In this document: positions 15,655 through 24,419 of the stretch, in pieces
Position numbering within the stretch: the stretch's first letter is position 1
Layout: every line of letters starts with the position of its first letter
Virus record (IMG/VR): IMGVR_UViG_3300024048_000002
Location: 1 to 34,155 of that record
Strand: one strand, 5' to 3'
DNA length: 34,155 nucleotides
From: a virus
Program-made: the position numbers and the translations under genes
The notes under the pieces: generated by a model
Databases searched by the model: none
Told to the model about the DNA's origin: nothing
The model's input: the letters and a program-made list of their open reading frames with translations, nothing else

Positions 15655-17079
15655 ATGATTTCAGCGGGGTTTTTGGGTGCGATAGGCGATTTCCTATTCG
15701 GCAGCGGAGGAAACGACGCAGAAGCGTTTAGAGGCCCAGGCTGGGAGCAGCAGGGCGAATTTCTCAACGATTACATGATGGGCCAGTTTCAGACTCCTGA
15801 GATGTTGGCGCAACAGCGACAGAGGGTCGCGCAGTTACAAGGGCAAGTTAATGATTGGGGGCCAACGGGCCAAGCTGGGCCTGATTATGGAAGCCCATTT
15901 GGTAACGCCTTATATGGACAACAAGGTCAAGGATATGCTGGAAGGAATCCTTGGAATCCTTACTCGGATGATCTTTCGGAAGCACAAAGCAGGCTGGCTC
16001 GCATGGAGGGCATGGAGCAGTTCATGGCTCCACAGTTCACCCCAGGCCAGGCCATATCAGGCCAGATGACATCGAATACTTCGCCCTTGCAACAGTACAC
16101 TCCCGAATTTCAACAGCGCGACCCTTACCAATACAGCAACCTTAATTTCCAAAACTACGACGCTAATAAAGCAGTCGGTGACGCTTTTAATCCTCAATTT
16201 GAGATGGCTAGGAGAGGTCTTGAGCGGTACGGGCAGGATGAACGTCAGGGCATAGCCGAGGACATGAACGCTAGAGGTATGTTGACCACGGGCGGCACAA
16301 CCGAAGCTATGATGAAGCAGCGCGAGACTCAGGGCAACAGGCTTGCAGATATTTCAAGTCAATTAGCCACTCAGCAAGGACAGCAACAATTACAATCACA
16401 GCAGTTTGGTGCAAACTTGAATACACAGCGTCAGGGGATGCAATTAGGCAGGGAGCAGGGACAGGCTCAAGAGTTGTTCCGTCAGCAGGGCGCGAGCGAT
16501 CAACAGGCTCAATTTCTAGCGCAGAACGCATTACAAAACAACCAGCAGCAGATGCAGAATCAAAATCAGGCATTTGGTCAAAATATGCAGGGCCGTCAAG
16601 CTGCATTGGGTGAGTATAGCGTGCAGCAGCAAGCCAGACAGCAGCCGATGAACGACCTGTTTAGGTTGTATCAGTTGTCAGCGGGCAGTCAGCCAGGAAA
16701 CCCAGCAACCCCAGGACTCATCGGTAGCGCAATGGGTGGGGCGGGTGCAGCGATTGGCGCAGTGCTCTGCTTACCGAAGGGGACTAAAATAGAAACAAAT
16801 GATGGGGCTGTTGATGTTGAGAACGTAAAACCGGGAGATGAAGTTGTGGGCGGTACGGTCACAGCTACGGTACGGATATTAAGACCAACAGATCATAAGT
16901 TCTACCGTCACAATTTCACAAATGGCGATGTAGTTATGAGCAAAGGCCATCCGTACTTTGACGATTTAGTTGGTATGGAAGCCGTAGAGAGCGATTCCGA
17001 TTGCACCTACGACGTTAAAACATCGGGTGGTTACTACTTTGTAAATGGAATCAAGCTAGGCTCAACAATAGGAGGTTGA
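15655..17079 (+). CDS. Gln-rich internal virion/ejection-like protein with C-terminal Hint (intein-like) domain
   Basis: The 474-aa product has a hydrophobic start (FLGAIGDFLFGSGG), a long Gln/Gly/Met-rich region (residues 30-340), and then a glycine-rich hydrophobic stretch (GLIGSAMGGAGAAIGAVL) leading straight into CLPKGTKIETNDG at C372. From there the sequence follows a Hint domain: VENVKPGDEV, SKGHPYF (H432), YDVKTSGGYYFVNG. The C terminus is GSTIGG. The Gln-rich body resembles podovirus proteins ejected with DNA. Hint domains can cut the chain at the N-terminal Cys, which here would release residues 1-371. Penultimate His of inteins is replaced by Val (V463 before N464), so full splicing is not expected. 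Confidence 0.7.
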   Translation: MISAGFLGAIGDFLFGSGGNDAEAFRGPGWEQQGEFLNDYMMGQFQTPEMLAQQRQRVAQLQGQVNDWGPTGQAGPDYGSPFGNALYGQQGQGYAGRNPWNPYSDDLSEAQSRLARMEGMEQFMAPQFTPGQAISGQMTSNTSPLQQYTPEFQQRDPYQYSNLNFQNYDANKAVGDAFNPQFEMARRGLERYGQDERQGIAEDMNARGMLTTGGTTEAMMKQRETQGNRLADISSQLATQQGQQQLQSQQFGANLNTQRQGMQLGREQGQAQELFRQQGASDQQAQFLAQNALQNNQQQMQNQNQAFGQNMQGRQAALGEYSVQQQARQQPMNDLFRLYQLSAGSQPGNPATPGLIGSAMGGAGAAIGAVLCLPKGTKIETNDGAVDVENVKPGDEVVGGTVTATVRILRPTDHKFYRHNFTNGDVVMSKGHPYFDDLVGMEAVESDSDCTYDVKTSGGYYFVNGIKLGSTIGG

Positions 17080-17080
17080 T

Positions 17081-17509
17081 ATGTCAAGCAGATGGGCAAA
17101 CATGGGAGCGCAAATGGGCGGGGGCGTTAGCAACGCTCTCGGCGGTTACGCTAGAAGAAAAAACATGGACAACGAACTTGCCAAGGTTAGCGGCATGTCA
17201 CCAGAAGATCAGAGCCTATATATGCAGCTAAAGTTGGGCGGTGGTGGTGCTGGTGGTGGAAATGAACTTGGAGGCATCGTTGCGGAGATGTTGAGAAGAA
17301 ACATGGGCGGCGGTGGTGCAAGACCTGACGTTGGAGGCGGTAGCGCTGCTGGTGCAGGCGGTGCGGGCGGTACAGGTACACCAAACGTACCAGAAGTGCC
17401 AATCGTTAGTCTTGGAACTTATATAAATCCTAAAACTGGAGAGAAATCGACTCCAAGCGATGCTGGCGATGTCACTTATCTAACGGGGCTTGGATTCGTA
17501 AAGCAATAG
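17081..17509 (+). CDS. Glycine-rich internal virion protein
   Basis: The 142-aa product follows the Hint protein by one base, with AGGAGG before the ATG. Residues 50-105 are strongly Gly/Ala-rich (GGGGAGGG, GGSAAGAGGAGGTG), with helical ends. The C-terminal part has GTYINPKTGEKSTPSDAGDV. Located in the ejection-protein block; glycine-rich flexibility would suit a protein threaded through the tail. No homology recognised. Confidence 0.6.
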   Translation: MSSRWANMGAQMGGGVSNALGGYARRKNMDNELAKVSGMSPEDQSLYMQLKLGGGGAGGGNELGGIVAEMLRRNMGGGGARPDVGGGSAAGAGGAGGTGTPNVPEVPIVSLGTYINPKTGEKSTPSDAGDVTYLTGLGFVKQ

Positions 17510-17527
17510 TCATAAGGGAGTTACAAC

Positions 17528-18583
17528 ATGGCAGAAGCTAATAAAATACCGAGGACGATATTGCCTAGTGAAAGAAGGCAGATGTCTGCTCCTACGCCAA
17601 AAACTATACTACCGAGCCAGCGTAGACAGCAACCACCATCCCCAATGGGCGGTGGTATGGTGAATACGAGCATCAACGCTGACGGGGTGAAGTTAGACAA
17701 CCCAGCGGCTCAAGCAAATATTGCTGGTCGTAAAGCTGCGGCTACGGCAGCGGCAAATGCTGCTGTTAAAAAGAGAATGGACGATAACCGCAGCAAAGCC
17801 GTTCAGAAGGCAATTAGTGAGACTCCAGGGAATACAGGGCTTCAAGAGATCGGCCCAAGCGGTGCGCCAGTTACCCCTGACAATCCAATGTCATACTCAG
17901 CGCAGAGATATATAAAACTAGCCAAAGGTGACATAGATTTAGCCAAGAAATATGCAGATCTCAATAAAGGCGTGGCTAATAGCGACAAAACAAAGATCGG
18001 GCTGCAAGGATTGATTAAAGTCCTTCCCGCTATATTGAGAGATATTGAGAAAATACCAGTTTCCAACTTTAGACCTCTCGGCCCAACTGCAATGCAGGGG
18101 ATGAACTATGTTAAGGGCAAGGTTGATTTGTTGCCAGAAATGACAATGGTTGACTCGACGCTTGAAAACATTGCTACCCCGTTTGCAAGGGCTTTAGGAG
18201 ATATGCGAGTTAGTGACGCAGATGCCAAACGTGCAACCGTTCTTTTAAGGAAAGCGGCTTTTTCTGGTGATGCTAAAGTCAGGGCTTCCAACATTGACAA
18301 GATGTTTTCGCTGCTTGAGGGCATTGGTGGCGTTAATATCCGAGGTTACATTAAAAGACGGCAGAAACAAAGCAAGCAAGGCAAGATGGGTGAAAAGGCT
18401 ATTAAGGGAGATGCCGAAGCTCTTGCGTGGGCGTTAGATAACTCCGAGGACGCAAGGGCAATCCCGATACTTGATAAACTAGGAATCTCGATAAACCCAA
18501 GATTTAATGTGCCAGCCTTTGAGGGAGAAGATAGCCCAGAGGCGATTGCAGAGGAATTAGAGGGGGATAATGGGGACATTTAA
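17528..18583 (+). CDS. Internal virion/ejection-like protein
   Basis: The 351-aa product has AAGGGAG upstream. Its N terminus has a repeated short motif (RTILPSERRQ and KTILPSQRRQ, residues 9-32), followed by an Ala/Lys-rich helical region and a C-terminal helical part (KRRQKQSKQGKMGEKAIKGD) ending in an acidic tail. Such repeated N-terminal tags recur in podovirus ejection proteins and may mark them for incorporation. It overlaps the next gene by 14 bases. Confidence 0.6.
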   Translation: MAEANKIPRTILPSERRQMSAPTPKTILPSQRRQQPPSPMGGGMVNTSINADGVKLDNPAAQANIAGRKAAATAAANAAVKKRMDDNRSKAVQKAISETPGNTGLQEIGPSGAPVTPDNPMSYSAQRYIKLAKGDIDLAKKYADLNKGVANSDKTKIGLQGLIKVLPAILRDIEKIPVSNFRPLGPTAMQGMNYVKGKVDLLPEMTMVDSTLENIATPFARALGDMRVSDADAKRATVLLRKAAFSGDAKVRASNIDKMFSLLEGIGGVNIRGYIKRRQKQSKQGKMGEKAIKGDAEALAWALDNSEDARAIPILDKLGISINPRFNVPAFEGEDSPEAIAEELEGDNGDI

Positions 18584-20306
18584 TCCTGACAAATTCTTAG
18601 ATGGTAGCGTAGCAAAGAAAACTAAGAAGTTCGACCCTGACGCTTTCATTGGCAAGCCAGAAGTTAAGGCTGCGCCAAATGAGGGGCCGTCTTTCGTTGA
18701 AAAGGCTTATAATCTTGCAAAACACCCAGCGGGGCCACTTGGAATCATAAACCCGCTGAGTACGGCTATAAGCGCAGCGGAGGGAGTGCAATCAGTAATG
18801 CGAGAACGCGCTGCTGGAAAGCCGACCGCAGGGCAGGGCGGGTATATAGATAGAGAGGTCTTGAGTGGTCAGTTACCGATGCAGGGGGCTATTCTGGGCG
18901 GTACGGCTCTCAATGTTCCTGGTGCTGTCATAGGTGGCGGTGTTGGTAAGATAGCGGAGAGGGTTGGCAGATACTACTCTGGATTAGACGAAGCACCTAA
19001 AAACATTGTGGAGCCAATCGTTGACGTAGGATTAGAAGCTGCGAAGCAAGGCGCGTATGCTTACGGAGGTCAAAAGGTTGGGAAGTATTACGGCAAGGCA
19101 TCGAAGTTTGTAAAAGACAATATAGCCTCTAGGCAGATACCAAACAGAGTCAGGGGCTTTTTTGAGGACATCCCCGCCGTGGGTGGTTTTTTGAAAGCTG
19201 GTAGGCTAACCAACGAAGCAAACGCACTTGCCTCGTTTAAAGCAGCAGAATCAACTAGGAAGGTCGCATATCAAGCTGCAAAAGCAGATGTTAAGTCAGA
19301 TATTAAGGGCATGGGCGCAAAGACTCGCGTTGACGCTGCGTCAGGACTCAAGGAAAGCGTACAGCAAGCCGATGACGCTATAAACGTAGAACTGAACAAG
19401 GCAAAGGGAGCCGTTAAGAAATACAACAATGAGCGAGTTTCCGTTGAACGAGTACGAAAGAAAATAGTTGATGAATTAGGCAAGCAGGGCGTTAAAACCG
19501 ATGCATCTGGTAACTTTATAGATGATGCTTTTGTTGATGCTATGCCGGCAGAAAAGAGGGCTTCTCAAAAGTATTTGCGTGAGGCGAGCAGACTGCTCCA
19601 ACAGAATCCAACTATTGAAAATCTGGACAGGGTGCGTACATCGTTTGGAGAAACTGCAAACTTTGATGGTATTAGCAGAAGTACTACCGATAAAGCCTAC
19701 GCTCGTGTTTATAGGGAATCTCGGCTTGCATTATTGGACGGGCTAGAGTCTAGCGCAAAGAGTGCTGGTGCAAAGGCAGATGTAGCAAGGTTTGCCAAAG
19801 CAAAAGCCAACTACGCTAAGAAATCAAAGATGGTTGGAGAACTCAGTAAAATAACAGATAATCCACCTGAAACAATCGCAGACAGGGCGAGGTCACAGCT
19901 TAAAGGGTCAAATATCAAAACATGGATAAAGACAGACCCAACTCTTAAAGAGCCGATTAAAGATGTTGTTGTGAACGATCTCATTAAGAGGTCAAGCAAC
20001 GCAAAACAATTTACCGAGTCAATCGACTATTATGGTCGGGACACGCTTAAAGGACTGATGCCAAAGAAAACATTTGACGCGTTGATGTCTTTAGAGAGTA
20101 GGCTTCAGCAGGCATCTAATCCATTCGTAGCAAATAAAATGCCGCAAAAGCCACTCGGTAAGTTTTGGGAAGCTATCAAGACTTCAGCAGGAAAGGGAGC
20201 CAAGATAGACCCCGAAAAGGCTAGGCTGTTTTTCCAAGCCGTAGGCAATACACTTGAAATCAAATCCACTAAAGACAGCAAGCGTAACAAGTGGGGGCCG
20301 ATTTAA
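18570..20306 (+). CDS. Large internal virion/ejection protein
   Basis: The 578-aa product starts at ATG 18570 with GAGGGGGATA upstream. Residues 3-28 have two copies of F(N/D)PD(K/A)F (FNPDKFLDG and FDPDAFIGK), a tag often found at the N terminus of ejection proteins. Residues 70-190 are glycine/alanine-rich with a hydrophobic patch (GGTALNVPGAVIGGGVG), then a long helical, Lys/Ala-rich region follows. It is the last of the four likely internal proteins and probably enters the host envelope with the DNA. No lytic or protease motif was seen. Confidence 0.65.
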   Translation: MGTFNPDKFLDGSVAKKTKKFDPDAFIGKPEVKAAPNEGPSFVEKAYNLAKHPAGPLGIINPLSTAISAAEGVQSVMRERAAGKPTAGQGGYIDREVLSGQLPMQGAILGGTALNVPGAVIGGGVGKIAERVGRYYSGLDEAPKNIVEPIVDVGLEAAKQGAYAYGGQKVGKYYGKASKFVKDNIASRQIPNRVRGFFEDIPAVGGFLKAGRLTNEANALASFKAAESTRKVAYQAAKADVKSDIKGMGAKTRVDAASGLKESVQQADDAINVELNKAKGAVKKYNNERVSVERVRKKIVDELGKQGVKTDASGNFIDDAFVDAMPAEKRASQKYLREASRLLQQNPTIENLDRVRTSFGETANFDGISRSTTDKAYARVYRESRLALLDGLESSAKSAGAKADVARFAKAKANYAKKSKMVGELSKITDNPPETIADRARSQLKGSNIKTWIKTDPTLKEPIKDVVVNDLIKRSSNAKQFTESIDYYGRDTLKGLMPKKTFDALMSLESRLQQASNPFVANKMPQKPLGKFWEAIKTSAGKGAKIDPEKARLFFQAVGNTLEIKSTKDSKRNKWGPI

Positions 20307-20354
20307 CTTCAGTCATACAATAACAACCGATCAAGTAGTGCAAGGAGGCTTAAA

Positions 20355-21716
20355 ATGGAAGATGCAATCAGGGTAACTAGAGCAGATGGACAAATAGCTG
20401 CGGCTGTGGACATTGGGCCAAGAACAGCAACCAACTTGCTTCAAATAAGCGCGGAAACGGTAACGCTTAGTGCTGGTGCGCAAGGAACTACTGGAACGGT
20501 TTGCCTAGACAAAGCCCCAGTTTTTAATGAGGTTGGCTCTCAAATAGGCGAACTTTCAGATACCTCGTTTGCTTTCGTCACGGGTACAGTTCTTACTACT
20601 GAGGAAGCATGGGATTACACCAAGCTAGACGCGGCGCAGATCGCTCTTCTGGATAACGGTGATTTCCGCATCGACTATCGAACAGGCAAGATGCTTTACT
20701 GTAAAGATACCGCTGCCACGACTGACACTTGCAATTATAAAACCCGTCAGACCAATATCGAACTTACCGCTGCTCCTACGACTCTTGGCTCGGTGAAGAT
20801 TGAGGACGGCACAACGGCAGCGAATAAGGCCGACATAAACGATGCCGACACGGCGAGAACCACAGCGACGCACGTTCTTGCAACACAGCCCATAGATGCA
20901 GCGGGTGCAGTATTATCGACGAGTGCGTTGGCAACGAGTGCAAAGCAATTAGCCGACGATCATAACGTAACCGTGTCAAATATGATCCCTGCGGTTGAAA
21001 CTGGCCTAGCGACAAGTGCCAAGCAACTAGCAGACGATCACAATGTTACAGTCAGCAACATGATTGCACCTGTGGAAACTGGCCTAGCAACAAGTATAAA
21101 ACAACTAGCAGATGGTCATGGTGTCGCGGTAGCAGACGGTGCAGATGTAACTCAAGGTGCTAAGGCAGACGATAAAAATTCCGCTACTGACACAACTGCA
21201 ATATCAATCATGGCGGTGTTAAAACAGCTTTCGTTTTCGATGCAAGCCAACGCTGGCAACACAGAAGTCATGGACGATTGGGATGAGGACAACAGATGTA
21301 AGTCCAACCCGATTGTTGGACAGGCTGGCGTAGCTGCAAACCGTGGCGTAGCAGATGCCCTTACTCAGAGAGTAGCCCAAGCGCGTGACCTCACAGTTAC
21401 CAACGCAACTGGCTCCGGAGCGATAGCAACCACAACCGCAGTAAGTGCAAACTGGAAGCTAGACCATATCACCATTCACTTGAGTGCGGCTCCCACTACA
21501 AGCCAAGACCTTTCAATCTCGATAGATGCCAATGACGGCGCTGCATACGACACGATTCTTTTGAAGCAAGACCTATCCGCTTCAAGCGCAACGGACATCG
21601 TTTATAAGAATCCTTTGGGTGATTTAATCCTCGAAAGCGGTGACGAAATTGCCGTCGCTTACACTAACACAGATGGCGTTACTTACGGACTTCGCGTTGT
21701 TGGCGAAAAGATATAG
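20355..21716 (+). CDS. Fibre-like structural protein with three 26-residue repeats
   Basis: The 453-aa product has AAGGAGGC before its ATG. Residues 1-165 are beta-rich, and residues 192-270 hold three tandem copies of a 26-aa unit beginning LATSAKQLADDHNVTVSN (the third diverged: LATSIKQLADGHGVAV). The C-terminal 130 residues (NWKLDHITIHLSAAPTTSQD) are beta-rich. It is followed by two more small beta-rich genes, so this block is likely a second set of tail or head fibres. Function unknown. Confidence 0.6.
   Translation: MEDAIRVTRADGQIAAAVDIGPRTATNLLQISAETVTLSAGAQGTTGTVCLDKAPVFNEVGSQIGELSDTSFAFVTGTVLTTEEAWDYTKLDAAQIALLDNGDFRIDYRTGKMLYCKDTAATTDTCNYKTRQTNIELTAAPTTLGSVKIEDGTTAANKADINDADTARTTATHVLATQPIDAAGAVLSTSALATSAKQLADDHNVTVSNMIPAVETGLATSAKQLADDHNVTVSNMIAPVETGLATSIKQLADGHGVAVADGADVTQGAKADDKNSATDTTAISIMAVLKQLSFSMQANAGNTEVMDDWDEDNRCKSNPIVGQAGVAANRGVADALTQRVAQARDLTVTNATGSGAIATTTAVSANWKLDHITIHLSAAPTTSQDLSISIDANDGAAYDTILLKQDLSASSATDIVYKNPLGDLILESGDEIAVAYTNTDGVTYGLRVVGEKI
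20928..21161 (+). repeat. Three tandem 78-bp in-frame repeats
   Basis: Units start at 20928, 21006 and 21084, each encoding LATS(A/I)KQLAD.H. and, in the first two, VTVSNMI and VETG. The units differ at many third positions, so they have diverged after duplication. They lie inside the fibre-like gene at 20355. Confidence 0.75.
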
Positions 21717-21725
21717 GAGGATTAA

Positions 21726-22049
21726 ATGGAATCCACGATAATTAACGGACGCTCAATAAGCGAGCAAAATAGAGTGCAGACAGTAGCGGCGGCTACGGGA
21801 ACGATACTTCAAGATATTGACGAAGTGCGTGTCGATTACACAACGACGGCTGCGGTGACGGATTTAGAATATCCCGATGCTCTAGTTGCTTCTCGTCAAA
21901 AGCGTATTTCAATTTACGATGTTGATGGGAACGCTGGAACGAATAACATCACAATCAAAACGACAGCCGATGCGGTTATCGCTGTCATAACCGAAGATTA
22001 TGGGGCTGTAACTCTGATGAGCGACGGCACAAACATCGACATCGTATAA
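21726..22049 (+). CDS. Small beta-rich structural protein
   Basis: The 107-aa product has AGGAGG upstream of ATG 21726. It is rich in Thr, Val, Ala and Ile (YTTTAAVTDLEYPDALVASR; GTNNITIKTTADAVIAVITE) and ends in short strands. It looks like a fibre shaft or decoration module, grouped with its neighbours. No homology recognised. Confidence 0.6.
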   Translation: MESTIINGRSISEQNRVQTVAAATGTILQDIDEVRVDYTTTAAVTDLEYPDALVASRQKRISIYDVDGNAGTNNITIKTTADAVIAVITEDYGAVTLMSDGTNIDIV

Positions 22050-22060
22050 GGAGAATTAAA

Positions 22061-23032
22061 ATGAGCAACATAAACCCGCAGAGTTTGGCAAGAATCAGCA
22101 TGGCGATAGCAGCAGACTCATTAGCCATTGGAGTTAAGAGTCCCTTTAGTATGTGGCTACCCGACGCTGCAAATCCGGGGAGTAGTTTTGAGAAAAAGAT
22201 TACTGCGCCAGCAGCTATCAATATGGACACTCACGCCTCAGAGAACTTCAATACAGGAAGCATGGGGCAGACAGTTGGAGTAGATTGGCTCTCGTCCTTT
22301 CCTTACTTTTGGTATTTCACTATATTAAGTGGGGTCGTGTATTGGGTTGGTTCTCGAAATAATGTGATGAAAGTCATGCCAGCGGCAACGCAGATAGGCG
22401 ATTTAGACACCGCGCCATCTGGAACACACGCGCAAGGTGATGTCTTTATAGCGGCGAGTATTACACCCGCTGACTTCGCAGGGCTTCCAGTTTGGGGGCC
22501 GATAGGTGGTATGCCGTTACAAAGAAACGCAGCTTCTACAATTCCGAAAGCAGTTGCGTTGACCGCAGGGCAAGACGGGTTCGGGTATCAGGATAAGATA
22601 TGCGCGACCGAGTGGATTTTCCCCAAACTCCAAAATGGAGCGCAACTTAACTACTTATCCCTATCGGGAGCAGGTACTACACTAGCCTTTGAAACGACTA
22701 CAGCTTCTTTAATGACATTCAGACAAGGGAATAATGGGAGATGTTATTTACGATTTGGAACGGGCACTCGTAGTGCAGCCGATGCTACTTCCACAGCTTT
22801 GTATATTCACTTACCTCTTGCTGTTTCGTCTACCGCTTCAATTAGCTCTACTTATGAATCTACCGCAAGTTTTCGTAAAGCAGGTGGCAATGTGGGAGTT
22901 GGCAATTTTGCCCCTTATCTTGGGACAACTTATATGAAAATACTCACATCGGTTGGCGAGGCTCTGGAATGTGGTAGTTTTGACGCTGGTGATTATATCA
23001 AAAACATAGCATTAAACTATCAAGCATTTTAA
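22061..23032 (+). CDS. Structural protein of unknown function
   Basis: The 323-aa product has AAGGAG upstream. It has an aromatic segment (VDWLSSFPYFWYFTILSG near residues 78-95) and a beta-rich C-terminal half (NYLSLSGAGTTLAFETTTAS). It is the last gene of the presumed structural block, before lysis. It could be a fibre tip or adhesin. Not recognised. Confidence 0.6.
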   Translation: MSNINPQSLARISMAIAADSLAIGVKSPFSMWLPDAANPGSSFEKKITAPAAINMDTHASENFNTGSMGQTVGVDWLSSFPYFWYFTILSGVVYWVGSRNNVMKVMPAATQIGDLDTAPSGTHAQGDVFIAASITPADFAGLPVWGPIGGMPLQRNAASTIPKAVALTAGQDGFGYQDKICATEWIFPKLQNGAQLNYLSLSGAGTTLAFETTTASLMTFRQGNNGRCYLRFGTGTRSAADATSTALYIHLPLAVSSTASISSTYESTASFRKAGGNVGVGNFAPYLGTTYMKILTSVGEALECGSFDAGDYIKNIALNYQAF

Positions 23033-23039
23033 GGATTAA

Positions 23040-23450
23040 ATGACAGACTTAATCTTATATATTGTCTGGAAACTTTCAGGCACGATGTGCGAGAGATACC
23101 CGCGAGGTTTTAGAAAGCCGTGGGGAAGTGCAGATAACTTCACGATGGAGGACGGAGTTTTCCATTTCAACCTGTATTTGGGCTTCGGTCTGCTAGTCGA
23201 TTGCTTTGTTCTCCTCGGCTGTATGTTCAGCAAGTGGGCGTTGTTCGGGCTGCTCATCCACTTAGGAATGATAGCTCAGATATTTTATCGTGAGTGTGTC
23301 GAGGATAAGCACCTAGCCCGCAGGAAAGCAGGAACGGAAACACCCGAACAATGGCTGGACTTCAAAGCTGACTTGATAACTCGTTTGAGTGGAATGATAG
23401 CACCCGTCGCAGTAGCAGTCATAGTAGTCATAGCGGTTTGTTTGAGGTAG
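23040..23450 (+). CDS. Membrane protein next to the lysis genes
   Basis: The 136-aa product has two hydrophobic segments: about residues 45-85 (LYLGFGLLVDCFVLLGCMF and WALFGLLIHLGMIAQIF, possibly two helices) and residues 117-136 (MIAPVAVAVIVVIAVCL). The N terminus is Arg/Trp-rich and likely cytoplasmic. AAGGATTAA precedes the ATG. It could be a holin, an antiholin or another envelope factor; context alone does not decide. Confidence 0.6.
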   Translation: MTDLILYIVWKLSGTMCERYPRGFRKPWGSADNFTMEDGVFHFNLYLGFGLLVDCFVLLGCMFSKWALFGLLIHLGMIAQIFYRECVEDKHLARRKAGTETPEQWLDFKADLITRLSGMIAPVAVAVIVVIAVCLR

Positions 23451-23453
23451 CTC

Positions 23454-23717
23454 ATGGTTGATGAAAAAAAGTTCTCAACGCACGATCTTGAAATTGCCGA
23501 GAAGCTAGGTGGTATATCAGCGTTGCAAGAGACTATTCTCAACCGACTTGACGAGTACATGACCGACAATAAAACACAACATAAAGCCCTGTGGGGCAGG
23601 ATAGACGGCCACAGCAAAAAGATAAACTGGATAATGGGTTGCGCGGCAACAGTCTCAGCTTGTGCTACTTACGCTGCACTTTGGCTGAAGCATAAATTTT
23701 GGAGTAGTGGGGGGTAG
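23454..23717 (+). CDS. Holin-like protein with one membrane segment
   Basis: The 87-aa product has an N-terminal helical, charged region (THDLEIAEKLGGISALQETI), then INWIMGCAATVSACATYAALWL near residues 56-77 as a single membrane helix, and a short basic tail. It ends two bases before the endolysin gene. This matches hemolysin XhlA-like or class III-style phage holins that precede endolysin. Family is inferred. Confidence 0.6.
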   Translation: MVDEKKFSTHDLEIAEKLGGISALQETILNRLDEYMTDNKTQHKALWGRIDGHSKKINWIMGCAATVSACATYAALWLKHKFWSSGG

Positions 23718-23719
23718 GC

Positions 23720-24091
23720 ATGAGTTGGTTTCCGTGGTCGAGTAAAAAAAGAGTTTCGTCCCTAGATGCGTTGGACAACGAATTTAGACCTTTAATCGAA
23801 GGCGTTTTGTCAGACATTAAATCAAGGGGCCTTAAATTCAAAGTATTTGAAACGTATAGAACGCCAGCCCGACAGAAAATGCTGTTAGCAACTGGGAAAA
23901 GCCGTAAAAAGGTAAGCAACCATTGCAAGGGGTTAGCCTGTGATATCGTACACCTTAGAAACGGTCGGTGGGATTGGTCAGATTTTAACGATTACCTTCC
24001 TTTGGGTGAAATTATTAAAAAGCACCCCAAACTCAGGTGGGGAGGTAGTTGGAGATATTTTAAGGATGGAGCACATATTGAACTGAGGTAG
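23720..24091 (+). CDS. Endolysin, M15 (D-Ala-D-Ala carboxypeptidase-like) family
   Basis: The 123-aa product has the M15/VanY motifs in order: ETYRTPARQ (E45, R47), SNHCKGLACDI (H68, D75) and LRWGG...DGAHIEL (H119). H68, D75 and H119 are the zinc ligands of the family. It would cleave peptide bonds in peptidoglycan. The length is normal for this type of endolysin. The start ATG 23720 is preceded by GGGGGGTAGGC. Confidence 0.9.
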   Translation: MSWFPWSSKKRVSSLDALDNEFRPLIEGVLSDIKSRGLKFKVFETYRTPARQKMLLATGKSRKKVSNHCKGLACDIVHLRNGRWDWSDFNDYLPLGEIIKKHPKLRWGGSWRYFKDGAHIELR

Positions 24092-24094
24092 ATC

Positions 24095-24268
24095 ATGAAG
24101 AAAGTAACGCTACAAGGTTTTAGGGAATGGCTAATTTTAGAACATGACTATGCCAAAGAAAAAGAAAAGTCAGTCCTAGAGAGAGTCTTTAAGAAGTTTT
24201 CCCAGGTTTTGAAAACATACGAAGTCGGTAACGGTTGCTCAATTAAAGAAGCAACTGACAAACAATGA
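24095..24268 (+). CDS. Small helical basic protein, lysis cassette
   Basis: The 57-aa product (MKKVTLQGFREWLILEHDYA... ending KEATDKQ) has GAGGTAGATC upstream of ATG 24095 and is tightly packed after the endolysin. It is Lys-rich and helical with no membrane segment. No family recognised. Confidence 0.6.
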   Translation: MKKVTLQGFREWLILEHDYAKEKEKSVLERVFKKFSQVLKTYEVGNGCSIKEATDKQ

Positions 24269-24281
24269 AAGGGGCAACACA

Positions 24282-24419
24282 ATGGAAAGCACAATTCTAA
24301 TCATCTTGGCAGCGGTAGTAGCAGTTTCGGAGGCTTTGGCTTTGATACCTGCACTCAAGTCTAACTCTGTACTTCAGTTAGTTAGCAACATTGCTAAGAA
24401 ACTTCTAGGCAGAAAATGA
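24282..24419 (+). CDS. Small membrane protein, possible holin or pinholin
   Basis: The 45-aa product starts at ATG 24282 (GAAAGGGGC upstream). Residues 4-24 (TILIILAAVVAVSEALALIP) form one membrane helix, with a basic C terminus (KKLLGRK). The stop overlaps the next ATG (AATGAG). A short protein of this type beside endolysin and spanin genes is a second holin candidate. Confidence 0.6.
   Translation: MESTILIILAAVVAVSEALALIPALKSNSVLQLVSNIAKKLLGRK

Noticed and set aside
16307-16606. Minus-strand open frame opposite the Gln-rich region
   Set aside because: Arises from CAG-rich codons on the + strand; no ribosome binding site and no context.
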